Translations under genes and position numbers: made by a program
Notes under the pieces: model-generated
Told to the model about the DNA's origin: nothing
Seen by the model: only the letters and a program-made list of their open reading frames with translations
Database searches by the model: none
In this document: positions 8,521 to 17,592 of the stretch, piece after piece
Layout of the letters: every line of letters starts with the position of its first letter
How positions within the stretch are numbered: position 1 is the stretch's first letter
Virus record (IMG/VR): IMGVR_UViG_3300035703_000059
Coordinates: 1-64,000 of that record
DNA: 64,000 nt
Direction: 5' to 3' (one strand)
Source of the DNA: a virus

Positions 8521-10746
8521 ATGGCAAATCAAAAACTCGTCACGGTTGTTTCGGTCGTCGATCTTGCGTCGAGCGCATCGATTACGCTCCCGCACGACTT
8601 GTCGTCTGGCGGTGTCGCCGTCTCTCCAACGATGGTCGCGCCGGACCGCGCGACGCCCATCGTCGTCGAGGCCGTGACCGCGACGAGCGTGACGTTCCGA
8701 AACGACTCGGCGGTGCAGACGAGCGCGAATTTCCGCTTGTCCTACGAGCTTTCTCTCATCGCTGACCCGACGACGGTGACGCCGATTTACTGGGAGGGCG
8801 TGCCGGTCGGTGGTGGCGGGGGCGTGCCGGGGCCGGTGGGTCCGCAGGGGCCGCAAGGTATTCAAGGTCCGGCCGGTCCGCAGGGTATTCAAGGCGCGCA
8901 GGGTGCTCCCGGCGCGAGCGTGACCATCGAAGGCAGCGTTGCGACGGTGGGCGACCTTGCGTCGAAGCCACAGGTTTCGGGGCAAGGTTGGATCGTGCAG
9001 GCCGACGGCGACCTGTACGTTTGGGACGCGTCCTCGTCTGCGTGGGAGAGCGTCGGTCAGATTGTCGGTCCGCAGGGTCCGCAGGGCATCCAAGGTGTGC
9101 AGGGCATCCAAGGTCCGCAGGGTGTCGCGGGTACGCCGGGTGCGGCTGCAACGGTGGCCGTCGGCACGGTGACGGGCCTGCCCTCCGGTTCGTCGCCGAC
9201 CGTGGCAAACGCGGGAACGGCGACTGCGGCTGTGCTGAACTTCGGCATCCCGGCTGGCGCAACGGGCGCAACGGGTCCGGCAGGCCCGGCGGGTCCGGCG
9301 GGTGCGCCGGGAACGAACGCGGTCGTTGGTGTTCCGGCCGGGTCTTACGGTGACGGGGCCAACGTCCCTGCGATTACCGTCAACTCGTCGAATCAGATCA
9401 CGAACATCACCCCGACGCCCATCACGCCTGCCGGTATCGGTGCGGTTCCGACCTCGCGGACCGTCACGGCCGGATCGGGGCTGACCGGCGGCGGCGATCT
9501 TTCGGCCAACCGAACGCTGGCTATCGCGGCTTCCGGCGTCACGCCGGGGTCGTACACGGCGGCGAACATTACGGTTGGTGCCGACGGGCGCGTCACGGCG
9601 GCTTCGTCGGCGGTCGCCTTGCCGGCGAACGTCGTCGACATCCTCCAGTATTTCGGCGACGGGTCGGACGGTGACGTGACCCTGCCGACGAGCGGCACGG
9701 GCATCACGACGCTGACGAAGCCCATGTTCTACAACAGCCTCACCATCCCCGCGAACACGTCGCTTCGGACGAACGGTTGGCCGGTGCTGGTGAAGGGGAC
9801 GCTGGATGTTTCGGCGACGAACCGTTCGCCGGCCATTTTCCCCTACGAGATCAATCCCGGCGACGCTGGCGCCACGCCGACAGCAGGTGGTCTTGGCGCG
9901 ACGACGGCTCCCGGCCTCGGACCGGCGTCAGTAGGCGGTGGTAACGGCGGTGCTGGCGCGACGACAGCGGCATCTGGCTCTCCGGGGTCTGGCGGCGCGG
10001 CCTACTCAAACTCCCTCGGCGCTTCGGGCGGCGGGGGCGGAACGGGCGGGCGGTCGTCGGGCGGGGGCGCGGGCATCGGAAACGCGGGCGGCGCGGGCGG
10101 AACACCGGCGGGGGGGACGCCAATTTGGAGTCTTTCGGGGTCAATCCCACTACCGCTTCAGCCCATCAGCCGGGTCGCGTCAACCACACAGACCTTCCCG
10201 ACGTGCGCGGGTGGCGGAGCCGGCGGCGGAGGCGGCGGGTCGAACGACACGAACGCCGCTGGCGGCGGCGGCGGCGGCGGCGCTGGTGGCAAGGCGCTCA
10301 TTCTGTGGGCGAACACCGTCTCGCGCGGCGCCGGAACAGCCATTCCGTGCATCGCTGCGAAGGGCGGTAACGGGGGTAACGGCGGCAACGCGAACCCGGC
10401 AGCGGGTGTCGGTGGTGGCGGCGCGGGTGGCGGTGGCGGAGGTGGCGGATTCGTCATCTTCGGCTACCTGTCCGTGCCGGGAACGCCGGTGGCCGGATTC
10501 ATCGATGCATCGGGTGGCGACGGTGGAAACGGCGGGAACGGCCGCGCGCTCTCCGGGTCGAACTACGGCCTCGGCGGGCAGGGTGGGCAGGGCGGACGTG
10601 GCGGCGTCATTCTGTCCTACGACATGACCGCCGGAGTTGTGACGGCGGTGGATGATCGAGGTACGGCCGCAGCCACGGCAACGACGGCGACGAACTCATC
10701 CGGCACGCTCGGAACGCAGGGCGTGCAGTCGAAGGTCACGATCTAA
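8521..10746 (+). CDS. Collagen-like and glycine-rich virion fibre
   Basis: 741 aa. Residues 1-95 are the same docking-type domain as in the protein at 3256. Collagen triplets follow in three blocks (GPQGPQGIQGPAG near 105, a second near 185, GATGATGPAGPAG near 245), separated by short globular pieces (one reads GDLYVWDASSSAWESVG). Residues about 290-400 are a fibre-type beta domain with SGLTGGGDLSANRTL, typical of fibre tips. The last 300 residues are glycine-rich with GGGGAGGGG runs, as in polyglycine fibre ends. The gene is preceded by a leaderless promoter. The role as an exposed fibre is well supported by composition; the receptor is unknown. Confidence 0.8.
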   Translation: MANQKLVTVVSVVDLASSASITLPHDLSSGGVAVSPTMVAPDRATPIVVEAVTATSVTFRNDSAVQTSANFRLSYELSLIADPTTVTPIYWEGVPVGGGGGVPGPVGPQGPQGIQGPAGPQGIQGAQGAPGASVTIEGSVATVGDLASKPQVSGQGWIVQADGDLYVWDASSSAWESVGQIVGPQGPQGIQGVQGIQGPQGVAGTPGAAATVAVGTVTGLPSGSSPTVANAGTATAAVLNFGIPAGATGATGPAGPAGPAGAPGTNAVVGVPAGSYGDGANVPAITVNSSNQITNITPTPITPAGIGAVPTSRTVTAGSGLTGGGDLSANRTLAIAASGVTPGSYTAANITVGADGRVTAASSAVALPANVVDILQYFGDGSDGDVTLPTSGTGITTLTKPMFYNSLTIPANTSLRTNGWPVLVKGTLDVSATNRSPAIFPYEINPGDAGATPTAGGLGATTAPGLGPASVGGGNGGAGATTAASGSPGSGGAAYSNSLGASGGGGGTGGRSSGGGAGIGNAGGAGGTPAGGTPIWSLSGSIPLPLQPISRVASTTQTFPTCAGGGAGGGGGGSNDTNAAGGGGGGGAGGKALILWANTVSRGAGTAIPCIAAKGGNGGNGGNANPAAGVGGGGAGGGGGGGGFVIFGYLSVPGTPVAGFIDASGGDGGNGGNGRALSGSNYGLGGQGGQGGRGGVILSYDMTAGVVTAVDDRGTAAATATTATNSSGTLGTQGVQSKVTI

Positions 10747-10756
10747 GGGGAGCAGC

Positions 10757-10960
10757 ATGGAAACGCGTGTGGACTGCTACGGCTTGAAGGTGACGCGCTC
10801 GGTGAAGGGCGACCGCGAGATTTACACGCGGGAAGACGGACTGATTGTCGCGTACCCGATTGGGCGAGGGTGGGGGCGAGCGATGCAGGTCATCGAGGCG
10901 CACATCCCGGCGGGGCATCCTGCCGCGTTGACGACCGAGGGACCGGCGACGGCTGGGTAG
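10757..10960 (+). CDS. Small soluble protein, unknown
   Basis: 67 aa after AGGGGAGC, starting 10 bases after the fibre gene, so probably translated from its transcript. It has no span or motif I recognise. Its position suggests a fibre assembly factor or minor virion protein, which is inference only. Confidence 0.5.
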   Translation: METRVDCYGLKVTRSVKGDREIYTREDGLIVAYPIGRGWGRAMQVIEAHIPAGHPAALTTEGPATAG

Positions 10961-10980
10961 TCCAACCATCGATTCCGGTG

Positions 10981-10993
10981 TACGCTGCCGGGC
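10981..10993 (+). promoter_or_regulatory. Leaderless promoter of the transglutaminase-like gene
   Basis: TACGCT (10981-10986) is followed by 7 bases and the ATG at 10994. No ribosome site is present. Same geometry as at 2514, 8509, 18505 and 19043. Confidence 0.55.
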
Positions 10994-11767
10994 ATGGCGA
11001 ATGGATGGAATCCCCTCATCGGCATCGGCTTCACCAGCCTCGGCATTGGCTACCTGTGGGAAGCCTACTCTCGTAACAAGACCGGGACGCCGGCAACACC
11101 GGCGGAGCCGATCACGACGAACGGCCTGCGGAGGCGGCTTCCCCCCGGCTCAACGGGCCTCGGCTACGCGGAGCCGAAAAAGGGAGGCATCCGCTCGATG
11201 AAGATGCACGCGGTCGGCACCATCGAGGACCGTGAGCGGTACATTCGCGAGCAGATCAAGAAGGACAGCCTCAACCCGAAGGTCATCAGCGCGGCGCGCG
11301 CGGTGGTGTCGGGCCGCTGCCCGAAGGCCGACGGCGGCGTGATGTGGTGCGTCAAGCCGAAGGACTCGATGGGCGAGATTCGGCTGATGTTCAAGGCCGT
11401 CGTCGACCCGAACTCGGCGCTCGCGGTGCGCTACACGCGCGACCACCCGACCGTCGACCTCTTTCCGTCGAACGAACTGCTGGACCGTCTCCCCGCAGAG
11501 GACTGCGACGGGATGGTGGTGCGGCTCGGCGCGCTTCTGCGGGCCATTGGATTCCACGTTCGCACGCGCATTGTGGCGCCGGCCGGAAAGCCGAAACAAT
11601 GGGCGCACATCTATCTGATGGTCGCGCCTGTGCCGGGTGTCGCCGACGGATGGTTGCCGCTGGACCCGACGGAGCCGGAGCGCGCGTATCGTGCGCGAAA
11701 CGCGCCGTTTTGGGAGCCGGGAACGGACCAGATCGATCCGCTGAAACTGGACGGGCCAATCATCTAA
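10994..11767 (+). CDS. Membrane-anchored transglutaminase-like cysteine enzyme
   Basis: 257 aa. Residues 7-24 form one hydrophobic span. Residues 78-240 match the transglutaminase-like fold: Cys171 in AEDCDGMVVRLGALLRAIGF, His205 in WAHIYLMV and Asp224 in LPLDPTEP give the Cys-His-Asp triad in the usual order. Such enzymes are often peptidases or amidases; in this setting an action on peptidoglycan peptides or on virion proteins is plausible. Next to it are a TM/coiled-coil protein and a LysM fusion, so a wall-acting set is likely. Substrate unknown. Confidence 0.7.
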   Translation: MANGWNPLIGIGFTSLGIGYLWEAYSRNKTGTPATPAEPITTNGLRRRLPPGSTGLGYAEPKKGGIRSMKMHAVGTIEDRERYIREQIKKDSLNPKVISAARAVVSGRCPKADGGVMWCVKPKDSMGEIRLMFKAVVDPNSALAVRYTRDHPTVDLFPSNELLDRLPAEDCDGMVVRLGALLRAIGFHVRTRIVAPAGKPKQWAHIYLMVAPVPGVADGWLPLDPTEPERAYRARNAPFWEPGTDQIDPLKLDGPII

Positions 11768-11786
11768 GACAACAGGGAGTCCGCGC

Positions 11787-12107
11787 ATGGCCGACAACGG
11801 TGAGAAGTTGGAGGGACTGCTCGACGAACGGTATCGCCCGTCGTTTCGACTGATGGTTGGAATGGGCGTAGGGGTGGGCGTGCTGACGTTCCTCATCAGC
11901 CAAGCAGAGGCGTTCGTCGAGGCGCGCATCGATAAGCGGGTGCTGGCGGGGAACGCGCTGGTGGAGATTCAGACCAAGCGACTTGAGAAGGTGGAGTACC
12001 GGGTCGACGAGGTTCGCGAGGCGGTGATGGAGATTCGCGCCGACGTGCGGACCTTGCGCGAGTCGCGAAACGTCCCGCCGCCGCCGGCCATCCGAAAGGC
12101 GGAGTAG
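11787..12107 (+). CDS. Single-span membrane protein with coiled coil
   Basis: 106 aa. A hydrophobic span at about residues 21-40 (RLMVGMGVGVGVLTFLISQA) is followed by a charged helix to residue 95 (KRLEKVEYRVDEVREAVMEI) and a Pro-rich end. The layout resembles spanin-like or membrane-linking virion proteins. It ends four bases before the next gene. Confidence 0.6.
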   Translation: MADNGEKLEGLLDERYRPSFRLMVGMGVGVGVLTFLISQAEAFVEARIDKRVLAGNALVEIQTKRLEKVEYRVDEVREAVMEIRADVRTLRESRNVPPPPAIRKAE

Positions 12108-12110
12108 CCG

Positions 12111-13316
12111 ATGTCGTGTGAGGTCGTCGCCGGAGAAGCCGCAGACGGTTCCGTCGTGTTGACGGACAATCAATGCCGCACGCTCGACATTCAGAACGTG
12201 CTGGCGTTGTCCGACGGGGCCGGAAACCACGCGGCCTGCGGCTCCAAGGCGTGCGTCTACGAGACGAGCGACCCGTCCACGCTGGTCAAGGTGACGAGCG
12301 ATTGGATGGACGTGTGGGCGCTGAAAAAGACGGCCGGGATGGCGGACGTCGTTCCCGTGAAGCGGATGTTCAAGCTGAAGGGGAAGCGGCGTTCGGTGAA
12401 CGGAGTGGCCGAGAACGCGCTGTACGCCATCGAGGTCGCCCGCGCGCAGCCGCTATCGAAGCGCGACGAGTTGTTCCTCAACACGACGGCGTTCGACGCG
12501 ATCACGCTCTACTTCGACCAGATGCTCCTCCCCGGCGTCTCGCCGAAGAGCGTCATTGATTTTCGCGAGTCGTGTCGAAAGACGGTGGATGCGGCGCGGC
12601 GCGGCGGGAAGCCGTACATGACGACGCCGCAGGCCGACCAAGCGGCGTGCGAGGCCGTGACGAGCGACGCGCTCGATGCGGTGGAGCGGATGGCGAAGCG
12701 CGGCGTCTACTTCACCGACGCCCACGCGGGAAATTGGGGCCGGTACAACGGGCGGCTGGTGGCGCTCGATCTTGGGCTTTCAGCACCGCGAGGGACACGG
12801 ACCCCGAAGGTGCCAGAACTTGAAGGGATGGGCGCGATGAACGACCGGAAGATGCAAAACATGGTGCTGTTCGGCGCGGGCGCGCTGATTCTGTTCCTGC
12901 TTCTGCGGCCGAAGAAGGCCAAGGCGGAGACGTCGCTGCCCGGCAGCGGCACCGGCAGCGGGGAGTCGATCTCGTCGCTCGGCGAGCGGCCCATCGCGCT
13001 CGACCCCGCGTTCGCGAGGGCTTACGGCCCCGTCAAGGCGTACACGGTTCGCCGGGGTGACAGCCTGTCGAGGATCGCCCAGCGCGAGTTTATGACTGAG
13101 GAACTGTGGCCGTTCCTGTGGGACATCAACCGGACGGCGACGCAGTTCGCGGTTCCCGATGCGCTGGAAATCGGCCAGACCATCTACGTCCCGACGCGAG
13201 GCTCAACGAATCGGGCATACTACACGCGGTTCGACGCGCACAAGACGTGGTACATGAGCGGCGGTCGCGGTGTTCCGCCGGAGTCTGTTTCTTCGTTCAC
13301 CGTCATCGCGCTCTGA
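12111..13316 (+). CDS. Kinase-like domain fused to a membrane span and LysM
   Basis: 401 aa. Residues 42-225 show kinase-fold hallmarks: a G-rich loop region (GSKACVYE), Lys60 in TLVKVTSD, a catalytic loop D203-AHAG-N208 and an Asp-Leu-Gly motif at D220, as in aminoglycoside phosphotransferase-type kinases. Residues 250-265 are one hydrophobic span, followed by RPKKAK. Residues 309-361 are a LysM domain (YTVRRGDSLSRIAQ, LEIGQTIYVP). All lie in one uninterrupted frame. A kinase face and a peptidoglycan-binding face on opposite sides of a membrane is the simple reading. I know no named family with this order. The kinase activity is inferred from motifs only. Confidence 0.55.
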   Translation: MSCEVVAGEAADGSVVLTDNQCRTLDIQNVLALSDGAGNHAACGSKACVYETSDPSTLVKVTSDWMDVWALKKTAGMADVVPVKRMFKLKGKRRSVNGVAENALYAIEVARAQPLSKRDELFLNTTAFDAITLYFDQMLLPGVSPKSVIDFRESCRKTVDAARRGGKPYMTTPQADQAACEAVTSDALDAVERMAKRGVYFTDAHAGNWGRYNGRLVALDLGLSAPRGTRTPKVPELEGMGAMNDRKMQNMVLFGAGALILFLLLRPKKAKAETSLPGSGTGSGESISSLGERPIALDPAFARAYGPVKAYTVRRGDSLSRIAQREFMTEELWPFLWDINRTATQFAVPDALEIGQTIYVPTRGSTNRAYYTRFDAHKTWYMSGGRGVPPESVSSFTVIAL

Positions 13317-13327
13317 GGAGTTGGCCC

Positions 13328-13984
13328 ATGTTCGCCCTTCGATATGACCGTCGCCCCGCGCGGCCGACCAACCTCGGCGAGCCGCTGACCGGCGGCACGG
13401 CGCTGTTCCTGTACCTCGGCGGGGGCGCGCTGCTCCTGTCGCTGTTTGGGCGCGGGAAGAAAAAGGCGGCCGACACGTCGACTTCTACTTCACCGTCGCC
13501 GACGTCTGATTCTGCGGCGGGGGCGATACGAGATGCGGCCAATCGGGTCGCTGACTTCACTCCTCCCCAGCTTGCGCCGTTCGTTCCGCCGGGGGGGTTT
13601 CTCATACTGGCGCCCGACATCATCCAGTTGGCGAAGGGGTCGTTCGCGAAGCGCGTGGGCGGACGCTGGTACATCGGGGGCGAGGGCGCGGAGGAGAAGA
13701 ACCCGGAGTTCACGCCGGAATGGTGGCGGAGCAACGAATCCGCAGACGTGAAGGACCGCGTCAACAGCGTGGGCTACGAGCGGTGCCGAAGCCTTCGGAA
13801 CTACTCGACGAAACAGCCGAATACCAAGGCGGACTGCGCGCACCTCATCAGCGGGGAGAGCATGGAATACTGCGTGTTCAAGAAGAACGTGCGGGCGTCG
13901 GCTGAAGAACTGAACAAGAACTGCGCGGGCAAGCTGCCGAACGACATTTACATCGCACAGGACACCGGCACCTACGGGTGGTGA
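13328..13984 (+). CDS. Single-span membrane protein with Cys-containing C-terminal domain
   Basis: 218 aa; ribosome site TGAGGAG and ATG at 13328. One span near residues 22-40 (TALFLYLGGGALLLSLFG) is followed by GRGKKK, a Ser/Thr linker and a 120-residue domain with Cys in YERCRSL, KADCAHL, MEYCVFK and NKNCAGK, suggesting two disulphides. It is likely exposed outside the membrane. No family recognised. Confidence 0.6.
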   Translation: MFALRYDRRPARPTNLGEPLTGGTALFLYLGGGALLLSLFGRGKKKAADTSTSTSPSPTSDSAAGAIRDAANRVADFTPPQLAPFVPPGGFLILAPDIIQLAKGSFAKRVGGRWYIGGEGAEEKNPEFTPEWWRSNESADVKDRVNSVGYERCRSLRNYSTKQPNTKADCAHLISGESMEYCVFKKNVRASAEELNKNCAGKLPNDIYIAQDTGTYGW

Positions 13985-13995
13985 GGAGAGAATCG

Positions 13996-14421
13996 ATGGC
14001 GCTTGATCCAGAGGTCGCACGTCGCTTCGACGACGTGGAGAAGTTGCTCAAGCTGGTGCTGATGGCATCGGGGTCGTCGTTGCCGACGACGAGCGTGGCG
14101 ACGAGTTTTTCGGGCAATCAGATCGGGACGACGGACCGCTATCTGAACCTGTGGACGAACACCTACGACCGGCTCATCGCGCTGAAGATCGTGGGCGCGT
14201 TCGCGATTCCGGGTGCGACGGCGAAGCTGTCGCTGGAGCAGTCGGATGCGGGGCTGATCGAGGTGCTGTCGTCGACCGGCAAGGTCATCAGCGACACCAT
14301 CTGGCTCAAGCCGGGGCAGCGGCTCTTCATCAACACGAACGACGTCGTGTTCACGCTGAACGGTTCGACGTTCAGCGTCCTCATGTTCGACGGCATCAAC
14401 TACATGGAGTTCGTGCGATGA
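13996..14421 (+). CDS. Small beta-rich virion candidate
   Basis: 141 aa, start in GAGAGAATCGATGG. After a short N-terminal helix it is mainly predicted strand (LIALKIVGAFAIP, AKLSLEQSDAGLIEV, RLFINTNDVVFTL), a size and texture like a single small beta sandwich. It overlaps the next gene as ATGA. A minor capsid or spike-base protein is possible. Not recognised. Confidence 0.55.
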   Translation: MALDPEVARRFDDVEKLLKLVLMASGSSLPTTSVATSFSGNQIGTTDRYLNLWTNTYDRLIALKIVGAFAIPGATAKLSLEQSDAGLIEVLSSTGKVISDTIWLKPGQRLFINTNDVVFTLNGSTFSVLMFDGINYMEFVR

Positions 14422-15422
14422 CCCTCTCCCGCGTGCGTCAGTTCGTCCTGTCGATTCACCGTGAAATCGTGGTGGCGTTCCTCGCGGCGTTGACGGTGAC
14501 GTTCGCCGACTGTGCGGCGCAGGCGCAGATCGTCCAGCCGCAGTACGTCCGCCCATCGAAGGGCGCGAGCGTGTTCGTGTTCCCCGGCGCGGACGGCAAG
14601 GGGCTTCCGGCCAACACGAACATCCTCACGAACACCAGCGCCGTCTACGACTTCTCGGCGTTTGAGTCGGCGCAGGTTTTCGTCTCCGCGCAGACGACGT
14701 CGGGTGCAGCGTGCGCGGCCTCGTTCGCCACGGTCACGATCATCGCGCAGGGTTCGTTTAGCAAGACGACGGGATTCGTGAACGTCGCCGACCCCTACGG
14801 CGCTTACACGCAGACGGCCTTTGGTGCGTTCGCCGATGCGTACTCGTTGAGTGACCTGCCGACCTACGTCAAGTTCTCGGCGGGGACGGGCGCGAACGCG
14901 GATGCGTCGTGCCGGCTTCAGATCAACATCATCCCGGTGCCGTTCGCCTCGACGGCCAACGTGCAGGGGCGAGTGGCGGCAAACGGGACGTTCCTCGGCG
15001 CGTACCCGGTCCTCATGGGTGGCTCGGACTACGTCGCTCCGCCAAACCAGCGTGCGCGGATGCTGAAGGTGGACTCCAACGGCGCGATCAGCGCGACGAC
15101 GTTGAGCAGTCGGTACTTCTACACGAACCAGACCCTCACATCGATTCCGTCGGGCGCGGCGACGCGCGTCTTGACGGTGACGGTGGCAGAGGAGGGCGCG
15201 CGGCTTCAGAACGCCGGAAACCAGACCCTCTACTGCGGGTTCGCGTCGACGGCGTCCTCGGCGTCGTACAGCTTCGCGCTCAAGGCGTCGGCGTCGCCCG
15301 ACGACGGCACCGGCGGCGTCATCGACCTGCCATACAAGGGTCAGCCGACGAGCGGCATCTGGTGCGCGGTCAGCGGCGTGACGGCCGGTACGCTCGCGTC
15401 GTTCACCTACGTCCACCCGTAA
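14418..15422 (+). CDS. Secreted or membrane-anchored beta-rich virion protein
   Basis: 334 aa. A hydrophobic N-terminal segment (about 16-36, ending near CAAQAQ) may be a signal peptide or anchor. The remainder is Ala/Thr/Ser-rich beta sequence in two halves of about 150 residues with paired Cys. The ATG overlaps the previous stop (ATGA), indicating translational coupling. Fibre or spike role inferred from texture and neighbours only. Confidence 0.55.
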   Translation: MTLSRVRQFVLSIHREIVVAFLAALTVTFADCAAQAQIVQPQYVRPSKGASVFVFPGADGKGLPANTNILTNTSAVYDFSAFESAQVFVSAQTTSGAACAASFATVTIIAQGSFSKTTGFVNVADPYGAYTQTAFGAFADAYSLSDLPTYVKFSAGTGANADASCRLQINIIPVPFASTANVQGRVAANGTFLGAYPVLMGGSDYVAPPNQRARMLKVDSNGAISATTLSSRYFYTNQTLTSIPSGAATRVLTVTVAEEGARLQNAGNQTLYCGFASTASSASYSFALKASASPDDGTGGVIDLPYKGQPTSGIWCAVSGVTAGTLASFTYVHP

Positions 15423-15432
15423 GGAGTCATCG

Positions 15433-15666
15433 ATGGCAGAGCTTCCGAAGAAGAACTCCAAGAGCGCGGTCGCGCTTGCGTTTGCGCTGGGGACCGGCGC
15501 GGGTGCCGGCGGGCATCAGCTTTCCGTGAACTCGCCGGTCCATCTGACGACGATGGGCGAGACGCCGATTGCCGACGAGTGGGTGTGCGAGCCGGAGGGG
15601 GGCATTTTCGACGCCCCGGTCATTTGCAGGTACAAGACGGTGTCCGCACCGGACGCTGGAAACTAA
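15433..15666 (+). CDS. Small protein, unknown
   Basis: 77 aa, ribosome site AAGGAG before CATCGATGG. Residues 12-27 are Ala/Gly-rich and weakly hydrophobic; two Cys (EWVCEPEG, VICRYK) are near the end. It lies between two structural genes. Confidence 0.5.
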   Translation: MAELPKKNSKSAVALAFALGTGAGAGGHQLSVNSPVHLTTMGETPIADEWVCEPEGGIFDAPVICRYKTVSAPDAGN

Positions 15667-15678
15667 AGGAGACGAGTC

Positions 15679-17160
15679 ATGGCACAGGTTCAGCTTGAAG
15701 AACTGATTTACGCAGAGAGTCTCGACAACAGCGCGGGTCCGCAATACGATCTTCCGCTGCTGAGTGTGGACATCGGTCCCGCGACGTGGGTCGGCACGAT
15801 GGGTGACGGCAGCGTGACGCCGCTGTCCAAGTATTTTGCCGCGCAGCTTCAGCGGGCGGCGGCTCTCGTCAACCCGTCCGACGCGCTGCCCTTGTTCAAG
15901 GCGTTGGTGAGCATCCAGACGCTCAAGAACGGCCAGCCTACCCCGGCGGTGGGCGGAAGCTCGGTTGGCAGCGTCGTGACGTTCTACGCCACGATTCCGG
16001 CCGCGTACATCGGGTCGTTCGTGTGGGGCATGACGCCCGACTCGACCGGCGGCTGGGCGCTTCCCGGTGGAGGAGCGGCTGGTGGCGGCGGTGGCGGAGG
16101 GGGTGCGCCGAGTGGTCCCGCTGGCGGCGTGCTGGACTACGTTGAAATCGATGGCGTCACGAACCCCTCGACCTACCCCAACCCGAACGGCCTTGCGGTG
16201 GTGGTGGACGACGGCGGCGGCGTTTGGCGAATCCCCGTTCGCAACAACGATCCGGGGAAAACCACCTTGGCGATTGGTCCCGACGCAAACAATCCGTTTA
16301 GCGGTGGCACCGAGACTTGGAGTTTCCGAGGGCCGGACGGGGCCGCGACCAACGATCCGCTGATCAATGCCGACGACGGCGTGAAGGCTGAGATTCGCTC
16401 TGGTCGTGGCGGCGATAGTTTGCCGAACGATGTGACGGCGACCGCGAACGGCGGCGCCGGGGCGGAACTTTACGTTTGGGCCGGCGACGGTGGTCAAGGC
16501 GGTGGTGGTGGTGGCGCTGCGGGCGGTGGCGGTGGCGTAACTGTGCGCGCCGGATATGGCGGCCCCGGAGGCGCGGGTGTCGCTGGCGGGCCACCCGGTG
16601 ACGGCGGTGACGCGGGGATTACCGCCGGATACGGCGGCACCGGGTCCGCTACCCATCCAGCAGGAAAAGGCGGTCGGCTTCTTCTCTACGCTGGTGACGC
16701 CGGAAGCGACGTCGGTGGCGGCGTTGGAGCCGGTGGGAATGTCATCATCAAGGGCGGTAATCGGTCTGACAACGGCGCCGCCGGGAACAACGGCCGAATT
16801 TTGCACGACTCCGTTTCGTCTTTCGCGGCGCTTCAAAGCGTCAACATCACCGCCGTAACGACTCAGTTCGGGTTCGTGAACAGCCCGGTCATCGCCATCG
16901 ACAGCGACGCGGCCTACGTCATGGCCCCGGCCGGCAAGCTGATCGAGGACGGAAGCGAGGACGGCGACACCGTGACGATCCAGAACGTCGGCATCTTCGC
17001 GATCACGCTTCAAGGTGAGGCGACGTCTGCCGGCTCGAACCTTCTGATCGGCGGCGGATCATCGAGGCAGCTCAGCCCCAACGGCGGAAACATCACGCTG
17101 CGATGGTCCGACAATTTCACCAAGTGGATCGAGATCGCCTTCGCGGGGTCTGTGACCTAG
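15679..17160 (+). CDS. Glycine-rich virion fibre-like protein
   Basis: 493 aa, ribosome site AAAGGAG. Residues 1-120 are a compact domain with no Gly bias (LPLLSVDIGPATWVGTMGDG). It is followed by several Gly-rich stretches (GGGAAGGGGGGGG near 135, and 270-345) and a C-terminal beta domain. The order resembles the C-terminal half of the collagen-like fibre at 8521 but with a different N-terminal domain, so it probably docks elsewhere. Confidence 0.65.
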   Translation: MAQVQLEELIYAESLDNSAGPQYDLPLLSVDIGPATWVGTMGDGSVTPLSKYFAAQLQRAAALVNPSDALPLFKALVSIQTLKNGQPTPAVGGSSVGSVVTFYATIPAAYIGSFVWGMTPDSTGGWALPGGGAAGGGGGGGGAPSGPAGGVLDYVEIDGVTNPSTYPNPNGLAVVVDDGGGVWRIPVRNNDPGKTTLAIGPDANNPFSGGTETWSFRGPDGAATNDPLINADDGVKAEIRSGRGGDSLPNDVTATANGGAGAELYVWAGDGGQGGGGGGAAGGGGGVTVRAGYGGPGGAGVAGGPPGDGGDAGITAGYGGTGSATHPAGKGGRLLLYAGDAGSDVGGGVGAGGNVIIKGGNRSDNGAAGNNGRILHDSVSSFAALQSVNITAVTTQFGFVNSPVIAIDSDAAYVMAPAGKLIEDGSEDGDTVTIQNVGIFAITLQGEATSAGSNLLIGGGSSRQLSPNGGNITLRWSDNFTKWIEIAFAGSVT

Positions 17161-17186
17161 TTCGGTCATCAACTAGGAGCGCATCG

Positions 17187-17588
17187 ATGGCGTCGTGTCC
17201 GGTCATCCGCAAAGAGTTTCAGCGCCTCACGAACATGAGCGCCGCTGAGATTCGGTCGTGGGCGAAGGATGACCGGGCGAAGTGCTTTTCGCAGAAGGCA
17301 ACGCGGCGACGGCTCACGCAGCCCTCAATCTATCGAGGGCATCGTGTGCCGTCGCTCGCGAACCTTCGCAAGCGCGCCTTCACGGGGGCGTGGTCGGAAG
17401 AGGACTGCTGGTACGGGAACATCGTCAACGGGTTCAACAAGCGGTTCTTGAAGATGAAGCAGAAGCACGGCTGTACGGACGGGATCGTCGTCGCGCTGCG
17501 GAATTGGGGCCACCAGCCGAAGTCGTGCGCGGTCCCGACGAAGAAATGCAAGCGCGAGCATGAGCCGCGCGTATCGAAGAAGGGATGA
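17187..17588 (+). CDS. Basic protein, unknown
   Basis: 133 aa, start in GGAGCGCATCGATGG. Strongly basic, with Cys in SCPVI, AKCFSQ, EDCWYG, HGCTDG, KSCAV and KKCKRE. The helical N-terminal half includes FQRLTNMSAAEIRSWAKDDR. No membrane span. Could bind nucleic acid; no family named. Confidence 0.55.
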   Translation: MASCPVIRKEFQRLTNMSAAEIRSWAKDDRAKCFSQKATRRRLTQPSIYRGHRVPSLANLRKRAFTGAWSEEDCWYGNIVNGFNKRFLKMKQKHGCTDGIVVALRNWGHQPKSCAVPTKKCKREHEPRVSKKG

Positions 17589-17592
17589 GGCC

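Noticed and set aside
6065-8527. 820-residue open frame on the minus strand
   Set aside because: Antisense of the repetitive coiled-coil stalk gene; repetitive Arg/Gly/Asp composition without motifs.
8850-9330. Short tandem DNA repeats resembling a CRISPR
   Set aside because: They encode collagen triplets (GPQGPQGIQG type) in frame; no spacer structure.
15427-17013. 528-residue minus-strand frame opposite the Gly-rich protein
   Set aside because: Composition mirrors the Gly-rich repeats and no start signal is present.
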